A stretch of DNA of 64,000 nucleotides from Arcanobacterium pluranimalium (GTDB lineage Bacteria > Actinomycetota > Actinomycetes > Actinomycetales > Actinomycetaceae). Each line of letters begins with the position of its first letter. Within the stretch, counting starts at the first letter, position 1. The position numbers and the translations under genes are program-made. Shown here one piece after another: positions 17,310-25,963 of this stretch. A model generated the notes under the pieces. It worked only from the letters and a program-made list of their open reading frames with translations. It ran no database searches and was not told where the DNA came from. The stretch spans positions 434,001 through 498,000 of the forward strand of contig NZ_JAFBCS010000001.1 in assembly GCF_016907845.1 (NCBI RefSeq). Direction: 5' to 3'.

Positions 17310-18746
17310 ATGAACCCGATTCTTCTTGCGGCTGAGCCTTGGAAACAAACGATGAGCGCAGGACCGCTGCTACTAATCGCCGTCGCAGCAATTGCACTGA
17401 TCTTGCTCTCTGTGATTGTTCTACGCCTTCACGCATTCCTCACGCTTATCGTGGTAAGCCTGCTCACTGCGGTTGCGGCAGGCATCCCAGCCTCGCAACT
17501 TCTTAAAACACTCACCGATGGTTTTTCGTCCACCTTGGGATCTGTGGCGCTTCTCGTTGGTATAGGCGCGATGCTCGGAAAATTAGTTGAAGCATCAGGT
17601 GGCGCGAAAGTGCTGGCCGATTCGATGGTTCGTATTTTTGGTGAAGACCGTGCCCCGCTCGCACTTGGGGTAGCTTCGCTCATCTTGGGCTTCCCGATTT
17701 TCTTCGACGCCGGATTCATCGTGATGTTGCCGGTGATTTTCGCCGTGGCGCACCGTCTCGGAGGAAATATCCTGCTGTACGCAATTCCATCTGCAGCAGC
17801 ATTCTCCGTGATGCACGTATTCCTTCCGCCTCACCCAGGCCCGGTTGGTGCTGGAACGATCGTCCAGGCCAATATGGGACTCGTTATGGTTCTTGGAATT
17901 GTGATTGCGATTCCTTCGTTCTACGTTTCCGGTGTGCTATGGGGTCGTTACTGCGCCAAACACACCAATTTTAAGTTCCCGAACTTGTTTGGAACTATCG
18001 ATGAAGCTGATCTTCCAAAGAAACTTCCATCAGTGGGAACTGTGATCTTCACGCTCGTGCTTCCTGCACTACTTATTTCACTCAACACAGGAGTTAATGC
18101 TTTGGTGCAGTCAGGAGTGATCGACGGTGTTGTGACCAAAGCGGAAACAAATACCAAGGCTCCTACCTCGGCTTTTGTTGAAGTTCTTCTGCAAATCGGG
18201 CAAACTCCTATCGCCTTGCTGATCTCCACTTTTGTAGCGATCATTCTGCTTGGCCGTTATGTTGGTGCCGACCGCGCGGGTCTGGAAAAGGTTATGGACT
18301 CGGCACTCGGTCCGGTATGTTCGGTTATTCTCGTGACCGGCGCAGGTGGAATGTTTGGTGGCGTGCTGCGCACGTCTGGCATCGGTAGTGCATTATCGGA
18401 TACGATGAACAACCTCGGAATTCCACTTCTGCTGGCTACCTACCTCGTTTCAGTGGCGTTGCGCCTGGCACAAGGTTCAGCGACGGTTGCTCTGATCACC
18501 TCGATTTCGCTCATGGCACCAGCTGTTTCCGCTGCGGGACTATCCGATCTTGGAGTGGCATGTATCGTGCTCGCTGCTTCGGCAGGTTCTGTCTTTGCGT
18601 CGCACGTCAACGACTCGGGTTTCTGGCTCGTGGGTCGTTTGCTTGGAATGGACGTAAAGACGACGCTGCGCACGTGGACGGTTCAGCAGACGCTCGAATC
18701 TATTGTTGGATTCGCGCTTGTGTGCGTACTGTACATATTCGCCTGA
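17310..18746 (+). CDS. gntP: Gluconate:H+ symporter, GntP family
   Basis: A 478-residue integral membrane protein with about 12-14 helices, of the GntP family that imports gluconate and related sugar acids. Typical segments are LGSVALLVGIGAMLGKLVE, FPIFFDAGFIVMLPVIF, FLPPHPGPVGAG and the late VTGAGGMFGGVLRTSGIG. The ATG at 17310 has GGAG at 17300-17303 at good spacing; an ATG at 17298 in the same frame overlaps that site and is less likely. The gluconokinase-dehydrogenase fusion follows after 43 bases. The set import, phosphorylation and oxidation forms one pathway into the pentose phosphate route. Confidence 0.93.
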   Translation: MNPILLAAEPWKQTMSAGPLLLIAVAAIALILLSVIVLRLHAFLTLIVVSLLTAVAAGIPASQLLKTLTDGFSSTLGSVALLVGIGAMLGKLVEASGGAKVLADSMVRIFGEDRAPLALGVASLILGFPIFFDAGFIVMLPVIFAVAHRLGGNILLYAIPSAAAFSVMHVFLPPHPGPVGAGTIVQANMGLVMVLGIVIAIPSFYVSGVLWGRYCAKHTNFKFPNLFGTIDEADLPKKLPSVGTVIFTLVLPALLISLNTGVNALVQSGVIDGVVTKAETNTKAPTSAFVEVLLQIGQTPIALLISTFVAIILLGRYVGADRAGLEKVMDSALGPVCSVILVTGAGGMFGGVLRTSGIGSALSDTMNNLGIPLLLATYLVSVALRLAQGSATVALITSISLMAPAVSAAGLSDLGVACIVLAASAGSVFASHVNDSGFWLVGRLLGMDVKTTLRTWTVQQTLESIVGFALVCVLYIFA

Positions 18747-18789
18747 CGCATATGCCTCAACGTTATGAACACTATCTAATGATTGAAGA

Positions 18790-20814
18790 ATGAACATGAA
18801 TACAACTCGCGAACCAATCCACGTGGTAATTATGGGTGTTAGTGGATGCGGCAAAACTACCGTTGCTGGCATTCTCGGTGATCGCCTGGGCTGGGCTGTT
18901 GCCGAAGCGGACGATTTTCATCCACAGGCTAATATCAAAAAGATGGCATCAGGTATTCCCCTTACTGATGAAGATCGCTGGCCGTGGCTCGAATCTCTGC
19001 GCACGTGGATGCAAGAGAAGGAATTACGTGGTGAAAGCACTATCGTAACCTGCTCTGCGTTGAAGAAAACCTATCGTGATGTGCTTCGACGCGGTGGTTC
19101 GCGAGTTGTGTTCATGCATCTCGACGGCGATCGCGAACTGTTGGCACGGCGTCTTGCGGCGCGTACCGATCACTTTATGCCCGTTGGTCTGCTCGCTTCT
19201 CAGTTCGCCACCTTAGAGCCGCTTGAGGCAGATGAAGTGGGGAAAGTGTGTGATATTTCCGCAACTCCACAGGCCATTGCCTCCGAGGTTGAGGAGTTTT
19301 TGTGGAAAGTTCCATCGGTACTGACCGCGGCTACAGAAAAACTTGCGCAGCCGTCGTCTGTGGCAGCTGATGTGGCATCTTCGGCGCGTGCGGACATCGG
19401 CGTCTATGGATTAGGCGTGATGGGCGCGGCGCTGGCTCGTAACCTCGCACGCAGGGGATATGTGGTTGCGGTGACCAATATCGACCCTGCGGTCACAAAG
19501 CAGTTTCTGGCCGATTATGGAGATGAAGGCGAGTTTATCGAAACTGCTGCGGTGGAAGAATTTGCCGCAGCGCTGAAGACTCCGCGTGTGGCTATGCTGA
19601 TGGTTACTGCTGGTCAGGCGGTCGATTCGGTGTCAGAAAATCTGGCAAGGCAGTTCAATTCCGGCGATATTATCGTCGATATGGGCAATTCTCACTTTGG
19701 CGACACGTGCCGGAGAGAAGAACATTTCGCTCATAGTGGTATCAACTTCGTCGGTTGTGGTACGTCGGGCGGGCAGCAGGGTGCATTGCATGGCCCGGCT
19801 CTCATGGTGGGTGGATCGGTGCAGGCTTATGAGCGGCTCGGTGGCATGTTTGAAAGTATTGCTGCAAAAGCCCAAGACGGTGCCCCTTGCTGTGCGCATA
19901 TTGGAGAAAATGGGGCAGGACATTTCGTCAAGACCCTTCATAACGGTATTGAATACGCCGATATGCAGCTTATTTCTGAAGCATATGCGCTGATGCGTTC
20001 GGGAATGCAGCTTTCGCCTGCGCAGATCGCTGAGGTTTTTACGCGGTGGAATGAGGGCGAGCTGAGTTCCTATTTGACGGAAATTACTGCTGATATTCTT
20101 AAACGCGAAGATTCTCCTGGTGTGCCGCTTATCGACGTGATTGATGATGCTGCTGGTCAAAAGGGTACCGGGCTGTGGACTGCGCAGATTGCGCTGGAGT
20201 TGGGCGTTCCGGCAAGTATTCTCATTGAGGCCGTGCAGGCGCGTGTTCTCTCGGGCGCTCCGTACCGTGGGCGCGGAGTTTTCGGTCAGGGGACAGATGC
20301 CGATGTGATGCCTGCTTGGCATGAGAGCTGTGGTGAGGGCGTCGTCGCTGACCTCGACGAAATGACGGAACACGTGCGTAGGGCGCTCTACCTTGGAAAG
20401 CTTGCCTCCTATTCGCAAGGATTCTCGATCATTGACGCTGGTTCGCTGGAGTACAGCTGGGAAATTGACAAGGCTCAGGTGGCGCTCAATTGGCGTGCTG
20501 GCTGCATTATTCGAGCTGAACTTCTTGAAACTATTAGCGATGCGTTTTCGCGAGAGCCTGAACTCGATCTGGTGTTGGCCTCGCCGCTATTTAGTGAGGT
20601 GCTTGATGAATATCTTGCTTCTTTGCGGATCGTTGTGGGATTGGCGGCATCGGCTGGTGTTCCGACGCCTGCGCTGTATGCGACGCTAAGTTACATCGAC
20701 TCCTTGCGAAGTGATAGGCTGCCGACGGCTCTTATCCAAGCTCAGCGGGACTGTTTTGGATCACATGGCTTCAAGCGGGTAGATAAAGACGGGGTTTTCC
20801 ACGCCGATTGGTGA
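18790..20814 (+). CDS. gntK-gnd: Bifunctional gluconokinase / 6-phosphogluconate dehydrogenase fusion
   Basis: A 674-residue fusion of two consecutive enzymes. Residues about 10-175 are a gluconokinase with Walker A GVSGCGKTT (16-24), the EADDFHP motif and DEDRWPWL. After a roughly 25-residue linker, residues 200-674 are a decarboxylating 6-phosphogluconate dehydrogenase. Its features are the Rossmann loop YGLGVMG, the substrate-binding GCGTSGGQQGA, and the catalytic GAGHFVKTLHNGIEYADMQL with Lys and His-Asn in place. In the cofactor loop the usual NRT reads NID; losing the Arg that holds the NADP 2'-phosphate suggests NAD use, an inference. The last 113 bases are duplicated at 22132. Gluconate would be phosphorylated and oxidised to ribulose 5-phosphate by one chain. 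Confidence 0.92.
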   Translation: MNMNTTREPIHVVIMGVSGCGKTTVAGILGDRLGWAVAEADDFHPQANIKKMASGIPLTDEDRWPWLESLRTWMQEKELRGESTIVTCSALKKTYRDVLRRGGSRVVFMHLDGDRELLARRLAARTDHFMPVGLLASQFATLEPLEADEVGKVCDISATPQAIASEVEEFLWKVPSVLTAATEKLAQPSSVAADVASSARADIGVYGLGVMGAALARNLARRGYVVAVTNIDPAVTKQFLADYGDEGEFIETAAVEEFAAALKTPRVAMLMVTAGQAVDSVSENLARQFNSGDIIVDMGNSHFGDTCRREEHFAHSGINFVGCGTSGGQQGALHGPALMVGGSVQAYERLGGMFESIAAKAQDGAPCCAHIGENGAGHFVKTLHNGIEYADMQLISEAYALMRSGMQLSPAQIAEVFTRWNEGELSSYLTEITADILKREDSPGVPLIDVIDDAAGQKGTGLWTAQIALELGVPASILIEAVQARVLSGAPYRGRGVFGQGTDADVMPAWHESCGEGVVADLDEMTEHVRRALYLGKLASYSQGFSIIDAGSLEYSWEIDKAQVALNWRAGCIIRAELLETISDAFSREPELDLVLASPLFSEVLDEYLASLRIVVGLAASAGVPTPALYATLSYIDSLRSDRLPTALIQAQRDCFGSHGFKRVDKDGVFHADW

Positions 20815-20904
20815 TTGTTGTGCACTGATCAGTGCTGAATTTTGGGGCGGTTTCGCGCACATCTCCACATATGGTGAGATGTGCGCGAAACCGCCCCAAT
20901 TCTT
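20702..20904 (+). repeat. Segmental direct repeat, copy 1 (3' end of gntK-gnd plus terminator)
   Basis: This roughly 200-base segment recurs at 22132-22334, 1430 bases away. The first 130 or so bases are identical; the rest differs at a few positions. Copy 1 includes the last 113 bases of the gntK-gnd coding region, its stop and its terminator, so it is the source copy. Confidence 0.95.
20842..20899 (+). terminator. Terminator of the gluconate operon
   Basis: A long inverted repeat: TTGGGGCGGTTTCGCGCACAT on the left and the matching ATGTGCGCGAAACCGCCCCAA on the right, with a short loop. It lies 27 bases after the gntK-gnd stop and can act for the convergent SHOCT gene as well. Confidence 0.85.
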
Positions 20905-20956
20905 AGTTTGCAAAACACGCTAGTGCGTGCATTGCGGGATAACTGTTAATGCATAG

Positions 20957-21643
20957 TTAAATTTGTGAAAGCAAGGTCGCCTTTTTCGCATTAAACTCTT
21001 CGTCGGTGAGTATGCCCAGGTCCTTTAGTTCAGCTAACTTTCGTAGTTTCTCGAGTGTGTCGTCGCCGCTATTTGTGGGTGGAACCTGCGGAGAAACAAT
21101 TTGAGGTGCTGGCTGTTGACGAGCTTTCTGCACCAAGGACAGTAACATTTCCCGAACTTCCTCGGCTTCTGAACGGGAGATCCGGAACGTTACGTCACCA
21201 CCCGAGGTCGACACTTTGACTGCCCTATACACCAATCCGTCTTTATGGCTAGATATGGCGGTTATGTCGCGCATCCATACAATTTCATATCCGTCATCGC
21301 CACCGCGAATTCCGGTGACGAGAAGGCTAACTCCAGTGGTTAAGCCTGCCGCAAGTTTTACCATTGATATTCCGCGATTACGACGCCATTCAATACGGTC
21401 TTCAAATACGCGGACTTTGGCGTTTTTCGCACCTTCAATATGAGATTCGAATACACGCAAGGGGATATCTGTTTCGGTATCTTCAAATGCTACTTCTTTA
21501 CGTTCTTCATTGATGCTAGTCATGGCATGCTTAGCAGTTGCTTTAGCGTCATTCCAAGATTGTTCAGCACCACGCTTCATTCCCTGTGCTGTTTGTTGCA
21601 TTTCCTGTTTTACTTTATCCATAAAACCCATAATTGCCGTCAT
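20957..21643 (-). CDS. SHOCT-domain protein with PH-like domain (DUF4429-type)
   Basis: A protein of about 228 residues. The N-terminal part (DKVKQEMQQTAQGMKRGAEQSW) is an amphipathic helix. A central beta-rich region (KVRVFEDRIEW, the glycine-rich LLVTGIRGGDDG, VWMRDITAISSHKDG, VTFRISRSEAEEVREML) resembles the bacterial PH-like domains found in DUF4429 proteins. The C terminus is a SHOCT motif, LEKLRKLAELKDLGILTDEEF, common at the ends of oligomerising proteins. Function is unknown. The start is uncertain: the ATG at 21643 follows AGAGG closely, an ATG 12 bases later has better spacing, and the frame is open to 21685. It is monocistronic and convergent with the gluconate operon. Confidence 0.7.
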   Translation of the reverse strand: MTAIMGFMDKVKQEMQQTAQGMKRGAEQSWNDAKATAKHAMTSINEERKEVAFEDTETDIPLRVFESHIEGAKNAKVRVFEDRIEWRRNRGISMVKLAAGLTTGVSLLVTGIRGGDDGYEIVWMRDITAISSHKDGLVYRAVKVSTSGGDVTFRISRSEAEEVREMLLSLVQKARQQPAPQIVSPQVPPTNSGDDTLEKLRKLAELKDLGILTDEEFNAKKATLLSQI

Positions 21644-21746
21644 ACCTCTTCGTCGATCTGCAATTTTACGTGATAATTTTAGCACTTAACATAGAATAAA
21701 ACATTCGTTGTGAATTGGATATGTGGTTTGTTGATAGGGTCTACCG

Positions 21747-22070
21747 ATGAGATTGCTTAAAGAGTTAATTCCCGAAGCGTGTTGGGTCGTGTGGATCGTC
21801 GTCATTGCCGATAATATCAACCGACAATCATGGCATGATCCGATTGTTCTGGCGGAGATAACCCTGCTCAGCGTCATAGGGCTGTGGGCATTGAGAAAGC
21901 GGTGGAAAGAATCGATACGCTCCACTCTCTACGCTGCTTTGTATCTTCTGTCTACTAGCGTGCTGGTGATAATTCAAAACTCGTCGTGGACGCGCATCGC
22001 AGTTCTGATTATTTTTGTTTCCTATTTATGGGGACGGACTTATCGGCATCAGCAGCAAAAAACTATGTGA
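21747..22070 (+). CDS. Small membrane protein of unknown function
   Basis: A 107-residue protein with about four hydrophobic segments: LIPEACWVVWIVVIA, IVLAEITLLSVIGLWAL, LYAALYLLSTSVLVII and IAVLIIFVSYLWG. The ends are basic. I do not recognise the family; it loosely resembles DUF2568-type small membrane proteins. It is divergent from the SHOCT gene with 103 bases between and is followed by the duplicated segment, whose terminator would end its transcript. Signals around the start are weak. Confidence 0.55.
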   Translation: MRLLKELIPEACWVVWIVVIADNINRQSWHDPIVLAEITLLSVIGLWALRKRWKESIRSTLYAALYLLSTSVLVIIQNSSWTRIAVLIIFVSYLWGRTYRHQQQKTM

Positions 22071-22131
22071 TGCTGCAACCAAATGTGCTGAGCAAAAACG
22101 CGAGTAAGCTCACCCGTACCCTGTGCGCATG

Positions 22132-22334
22132 CCTTGCGAAGTGATAGGCTGCCGACGGCTCTTATCCAAGCTCAGCGGGACTGTTTTGGATCACATGGCT
22201 TCAAGCGGGTAGATAAAGACGGGGTTTTCCACGCCGATTGGTGATTGTTGTGCACTGATCAGTGTTGATTTTTGGGGCGGTTTCGCGCACATCTCGATAT
22301 ATGGTGAGATGTGCGCGAAACTGCCCCAATTTTT
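22132..22334 (+). repeat. Segmental direct repeat, copy 2 (gntK-gnd tail fragment plus terminator)
   Basis: A copy of 20702-20904 without the rest of the gene. It holds 38 codons' worth of dehydrogenase C terminus, out of any functional context, and the terminator. It sits between the small membrane protein gene and the CPBP protease gene. Confidence 0.95.
22272..22329. terminator. Duplicated terminator between convergent genes
   Basis: The same long stem as at 20842-20899, with one right-arm change (CTGCCCC for CCGCCCC) that leaves a G-T pair. It lies between the convergent genes at 21747 and 22350 and could end both transcripts. Confidence 0.8.
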
Positions 22335-22349
22335 GGTCTATGATGTCGA

Positions 22350-23093
22350 TTACTTTGCCAAGTATCCTGTTGTTCGAAGTTCTTTGTATTTGTACAGAAT
22401 GATGCCCATGGCGATCAGCTCAATGAGTGGCATTGCTAATACCAGCATTGACCACGGAGATTCAGGTTTGATTGCGCCAGAAATGAGGATGTAATCCCAC
22501 CACCAGTGTAGAAAAATCATCACCGTAATATTCTTCGTGTACATATAGAATACGCCGTATACGAGTCCGGCAAGGAACGTCATCAATAGTTGGGTGAAAG
22601 TGCTTTTTAGTGTCTGGCCCGCGATGAGGTTAAACGCGTGAAGTGCTGAAAATATTACAGCACTTACAAGGATTGTGCGAGCAGGCGAAATGTCTTTCAG
22701 TAACGACGTCATCACGATCTTACGAAAAGTCAGTTCTTCTGAAATGCCCACGGCAAGCATCGCCATAAAAGGAACGATGAACGCCTTGGTAGCAGACGCC
22801 TGAGATGTAATCACGTATCCGCCAACAACCACTGTAGGAACTAAAGAAAGCAAAATAAGTTTCCATCCGAGTGGCTGCGATGGATTAGGAAGCTGGTAAC
22901 TGTCACGGCTGAAGTAGCAGTAAGCTATTAAAACAACTGCCATGATTGCATGTGGTACAAAGATTGCATGAATAAACTCTTTGCTTCCATAAGTCGCACC
23001 TACGCCATATTTTGCATATGCCAATACTGAGATTTCGAAAAGTGCGTAAAGGGCGAGCACTACAACATACGGTCGTGATGAAATCTTATCCAT
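22350..23093 (-). CDS. CPBP-family intramembrane glutamic endopeptidase
   Basis: A 247-residue membrane protein with about seven or eight helices. It carries the three CPBP (CAAX protease and bacteriocin-processing) motifs: SEELTFRK with the paired glutamates, SALHAFNL with a conserved His, and HWWWDYI with His and Asp. Members cleave membrane peptides, some giving bacteriocin self-immunity. No bacteriocin gene is visible beside it. The gene ends 20 bases from the duplicated terminator. The stretch upstream to the tRNA is gene-free. Confidence 0.88.
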   Translation of the reverse strand: MDKISSRPYVVVLALYALFEISVLAYAKYGVGATYGSKEFIHAIFVPHAIMAVVLIAYCYFSRDSYQLPNPSQPLGWKLILLSLVPTVVVGGYVITSQASATKAFIVPFMAMLAVGISEELTFRKIVMTSLLKDISPARTILVSAVIFSALHAFNLIAGQTLKSTFTQLLMTFLAGLVYGVFYMYTKNITVMIFLHWWWDYILISGAIKPESPWSMLVLAMPLIELIAMGIILYKYKELRTTGYLAK

Positions 23094-23481
23094 AATGAAC
23101 CTTTCGTCTGAAAACGCCTATACATAGAGTTATTAGAACTCATCGTAGATGTCAAGAAACTGTTATAATGAACTTGTTCGTATACTCATGTTTTATGGCG
23201 AGCTAGATGCTGCATTGATGAGGGGTGGCCAGCTCCACATAAGGGCTAATGCCTATCGGTACTTCATTTACATGTCAGGCTCACTAAGTATGGTCGCCCA
23301 CATCGATAACCGCAATAGTGTGCGTCAATGAAATACAGAATCTTGGCAGCACAAGCTGAGTAACCATTAAAGAGAATAATGCCGAACTCGCTCGAGTCAG
23401 AACTTTCTGCATCTAACCCCGAGTCCTTACTCGACAGCCTGCCCCTAGTCCATGAGTGTAGGGCTTACAGAAATACAAAAA
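23094..23481. other. Gene-free stretch
   Basis: About 390 bases upstream of the CPBP gene. A 60-codon open frame at 23149-23331 has no ribosome binding site or family likeness. I see no structured RNA here, only probable promoter DNA for the CPBP gene near 23110-23170. Confidence 0.5.
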
Positions 23482-23513
23482 TTCCCTCAGAACACCTAAG
23501 TATTCTGAGGGAA
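23482..23513 (-). terminator. Terminator of tRNA-Ser(CGA)
   Basis: An 11-bp perfect inverted repeat TTCCCTCAGAA/TTCTGAGGGAA with a 10-base loop. Read leftward it is followed by TTTTTG, a classic intrinsic terminator five bases after the tRNA end. Confidence 0.9.
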
Positions 23514-23518
23514 AATGG

Positions 23519-23604
23519 CGGTGACGGTGGGATTTGAACCCACGGTAGCTATTAACTACACAGCATTTCGAGTGCTGCACCTTCGGCCGCTCGGACACGT
23601 CACC
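23519..23604 (-). tRNA. tRNA-Ser (anticodon CGA)
   Basis: On the minus strand the acceptor GGTGACG pairs with CGTCACC, with discriminator G. The anticodon stem CAGCA/TGCTG holds loop CTCGAAA, so the anticodon is CGA (plus-strand 23568-23570). A long variable arm and the T-loop GGGTTCAAATCCC identify a serine tRNA. CCA is not encoded; the next bases read CC. Confidence 0.95.
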
Positions 23605-23638
23605 TCGGCTTGTAATCCTATCGGTAATTTCCCATAAT

Positions 23639-24130
23639 CTACAACTCTGGCGCCTCAGATGCTATTGACTTCACACGCAACTCCTGTTTGAACCATTCTT
23701 TTAGCTGGTCGCTGGTCTGCGTCTCACATACTCCACCAATCACTTCAGCCCTGTGTGGCAAGCGGGCATCCCGCAACACATCACGCACGCTACCTGCCGC
23801 GCCAGCCTTCGCGTCCCAAGCGCCAAAAACCACACGTGAAATGCGCGAATTGACGATCGCACCGGCACACATCGTACACGGCTCCAAGGTGACCACAAGC
23901 GTACAGCCACTCAAATTCCACGTTCCGAGCGACGTCGCCGCAGCTCGTAACGCATTGACTTCAGCGTGACCTACCGGATCGGCGTCGGCCTCACGCGTAT
24001 TGAATCCCTCACCGACGATCGTTCCATTGGTATCGACGACGACGGCGCCCACCGGCACGTCGCCAAGCTGCGCGGCGCGTTCGGCGAGTGTCATAGCGTA
24101 TGCCATGAGCTTGGATTCATTTTCAAACAT
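23639..24130 (-). CDS. tadA: tRNA-specific adenosine deaminase
   Basis: A 163-residue zinc deaminase that converts A34 to inosine in tRNA-Arg. The zinc and proton-shuttle motifs are HAEVNAL and EPCTMCAGAI, with the CDA fold start DVPVGAVVVD. The SRISRVVFGAWDAKAGAAGS segment is characteristic of TadA rather than guanine or cytosine deaminases. It is divergent from upp, 49 bases apart, and lies just upstream of tRNA-Ser on the same strand. Confidence 0.93.
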   Translation of the reverse strand: MFENESKLMAYAMTLAERAAQLGDVPVGAVVVDTNGTIVGEGFNTREADADPVGHAEVNALRAAATSLGTWNLSGCTLVVTLEPCTMCAGAIVNSRISRVVFGAWDAKAGAAGSVRDVLRDARLPHRAEVIGGVCETQTSDQLKEWFKQELRVKSIASEAPEL

Positions 24131-24179
24131 ATCTCTATGGTATTACCCTTAGCGGCCTAGAACACGGTACATTTAAGGT

Positions 24180-24818
24180 ATGAAACTTCAGGTGATTGAC
24201 CATCCTCTCGTAACCCATAAACTGACTGTGCTTCGTGACGAAAATACGCCGTCGCCAGTGTTTCGCCAGCTCGTTGAAGAGCTGATTATGCTGCTCGCAT
24301 ACGAATCCACGCGCAACGTATCGATCACGCCCAAAGCTATCAACACCCCGGTAGCGCCGATGACGGCCGCTAAGCTCTCGAAACCACGCCCGATCGTGGT
24401 TCCGATTCTGCGCGCAGGTCTCGGCATGCTTGAGGGTATGACGCGTCTGATGCCGACGGCGGAAGTCGGCTTCCTCGGATTAAAGCGTGACGAAGAGACT
24501 CTCGAAGCGATCACATATGCCAACCGTTTGCCTGATGACCTCACCGATCGTCAGTGTTTCGTGCTCGATCCGATGCTTGCCACTGGTCATACGCTCATTG
24601 CAGCTATCGATTATCTCATTGAACGTGGCGCGAAAGACGTGACGGCAATCTGTATTCTTGCTGCTCCTGAGGGTCTTAAGACGCTCGAAGAGCATATCGG
24701 GGATCGGGGAGATGTGAAGATCATCGTTGCTGCAGTAGATGATCATCTCAACGAAAAGGGCTTCATTGTGCCAGGATTGGGAGACGCCGGCGATCGTCTT
24801 TACGGCGTGGTGGACTGA
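24180..24818 (+). CDS. upp: Uracil phosphoribosyltransferase
   Basis: A 212-residue Upp, which salvages uracil to UMP using PRPP. The N-terminal [30 protein letters not shown], the PRPP loop [16 protein letters not shown] and the C-terminal [13 protein letters not shown] are all diagnostic. There is no good Shine-Dalgarno sequence. A TACATT (24168-24173) lies exactly seven bases before the A of the ATG, so the mRNA may be leaderless. The gene is divergent from tadA. Confidence 0.95.
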   Translation: MKLQVIDHPLVTHKLTVLRDENTPSPVFRQLVEELIMLLAYESTRNVSITPKAINTPVAPMTAAKLSKPRPIVVPILRAGLGMLEGMTRLMPTAEVGFLGLKRDEETLEAITYANRLPDDLTDRQCFVLDPMLATGHTLIAAIDYLIERGAKDVTAICILAAPEGLKTLEEHIGDRGDVKIIVAAVDDHLNEKGFIVPGLGDAGDRLYGVVD

Positions 24819-24938
24819 TAGCGGACTGGTAACGGAAGTTTGGCAGGGCGCGCACTCGCAGCACTGTGGATCAGCAGCGTCGCCGACTAGGTGCGCAATG
24901 GACTAATCGTTTTTAATTTAACTATTTATGGAGTAGAT

Positions 24939-25796
24939 ATGGGTAAGAAGAGCCGTCGTATTAAGGAAAACAAGCCAAAGCGCGCTCGCGTGCAGTTTGT
25001 TGATCGGCCGTTTGAGGGGCTGCCGTTCGAAGCTGAGCTTGTTGCAATGAGTGAGATTATTCCGGCAGCTACATTGCCTGTGCGCACGACCGAAGAGCAT
25101 GGTGCAGAAGAAATTTTGCTGGTGACCATGCTTCCACAGATGGTTGGAGCTATTCGCCGCTCGGACGGAAAACTGTTGGTTGCGGCGCAGACGGTTATGA
25201 GCTCTGGTGACGCATCGACCGATATCGCTGATCGGATTTTGTGGGGTCTTGAGCTGGAGAACGGCGAGACTTTCAACCAGACCGAGCAGCCTGAGCCGGG
25301 TTCGCGTCTGCAAGATATTTTGGATCTGAGCTTCGAATCCAAGCTTCAGCTCGAGGAAGATTTTGGTTTCTGGATTGGTGAAGATGAGGCCTCAAAGCCA
25401 GATGTGGCCGAGGCGATCAGCCAAACTAAGGAACAGATCATTCCAACAGTGCTGGTAGATGGCGTAGACGGCGCATACTGGACTCGTATGCAGCGCGAAT
25501 TTGTGCGTTGGGTGCGTAAAGAGGATGAAGATTCGATCCTGAATGCTCTGGCACGTCTACAAACTCGACGTGAACTCACTTTTGACGGCGCACGTTTTGT
25601 TGGGGCGTTCCGTGCGCAAGGATTGTTGATTCCAGTGTTTGAGCTTGAGCCAGGTACTGAAGCAAGCGAACTCTCACAGCCAATGGCTGAGTTTGACAAG
25701 GTCTTGACTGCTGAGATTGAGTCGAGTGCAGCGTTGACGCCGGAAGAGCGCCGGGCTAAGGCCGGTATCGTTTCTCGTCAAGTAACTCTTCGTTAA
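24939..25796 (+). CDS. Conserved actinobacterial protein of unknown function (DUF5926-like)
   Basis: A 285-residue soluble protein starting MGKKSRRIKENKPKRARVQFV, a very basic N terminus, followed by an acidic alpha/beta body. Segments such as RPFEGLPFEAELVAM, ARLQTRRELTFDGARFVGAF and a C-terminal ALTPEERRAKAG helix recall the actinobacterial DUF5926 proteins, but the zinc SEC-C motif often found there is absent. I cannot assign a function. The ATG at 24939 has GGAG at 24930-24933. The frame is open from 24891 but lacks a site there. A strong terminator follows at 25815-25862. Confidence 0.75.
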   Translation: MGKKSRRIKENKPKRARVQFVDRPFEGLPFEAELVAMSEIIPAATLPVRTTEEHGAEEILLVTMLPQMVGAIRRSDGKLLVAAQTVMSSGDASTDIADRILWGLELENGETFNQTEQPEPGSRLQDILDLSFESKLQLEEDFGFWIGEDEASKPDVAEAISQTKEQIIPTVLVDGVDGAYWTRMQREFVRWVRKEDEDSILNALARLQTRRELTFDGARFVGAFRAQGLLIPVFELEPGTEASELSQPMAEFDKVLTAEIESSAALTPEERRAKAGIVSRQVTLR

Positions 25797-25814
25797 TCGA
25801 TCACATAGATAAAC

Positions 25815-25862
25815 AATAACAATGGCAGGTACACGTTAGTCGCGTCGCCTGCCATTGTTATT
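25815..25862 (+). terminator. Terminator after the DUF5926-like gene
   Basis: A 15-bp perfect inverted repeat, AATAACAATGGCAGG and CCTGCCATTGTTATT, with an 18-base loop, 18 bases after the stop. Confidence 0.8.
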
Positions 25863-25925
25863 GGGCAATTGCTCGTAGCGATAATATGTGAGTTTCCATT
25901 CTCCAATTGCGAAACCTTGCACATT

Positions 25926-25956
25926 TTGGGGAAACTCTTTACAAAATCCGTATAAT
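25926..25956 (+). promoter_or_regulatory. Promoter of the glycosyltransferase gene
   Basis: A perfect -10 TATAAT at 25951-25956. The -35 is weak (TTGGGG at 25926-25931, spacer 19). Transcription should start near 25963, at or one base before the GTG at 25964. Confidence 0.6.
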
Positions 25957-25963
25957 TTATTCT

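Noticed and set aside
22132-22244. Possible second copy of a 6-phosphogluconate dehydrogenase gene.
   Set aside because: Only the last 38 codons are present, with no start; it is a duplicated fragment.
23149-23331. A 60-codon frame between the CPBP gene and tRNA-Ser.
   Set aside because: No ribosome site, no recognisable motif, and composition unlike coding DNA.
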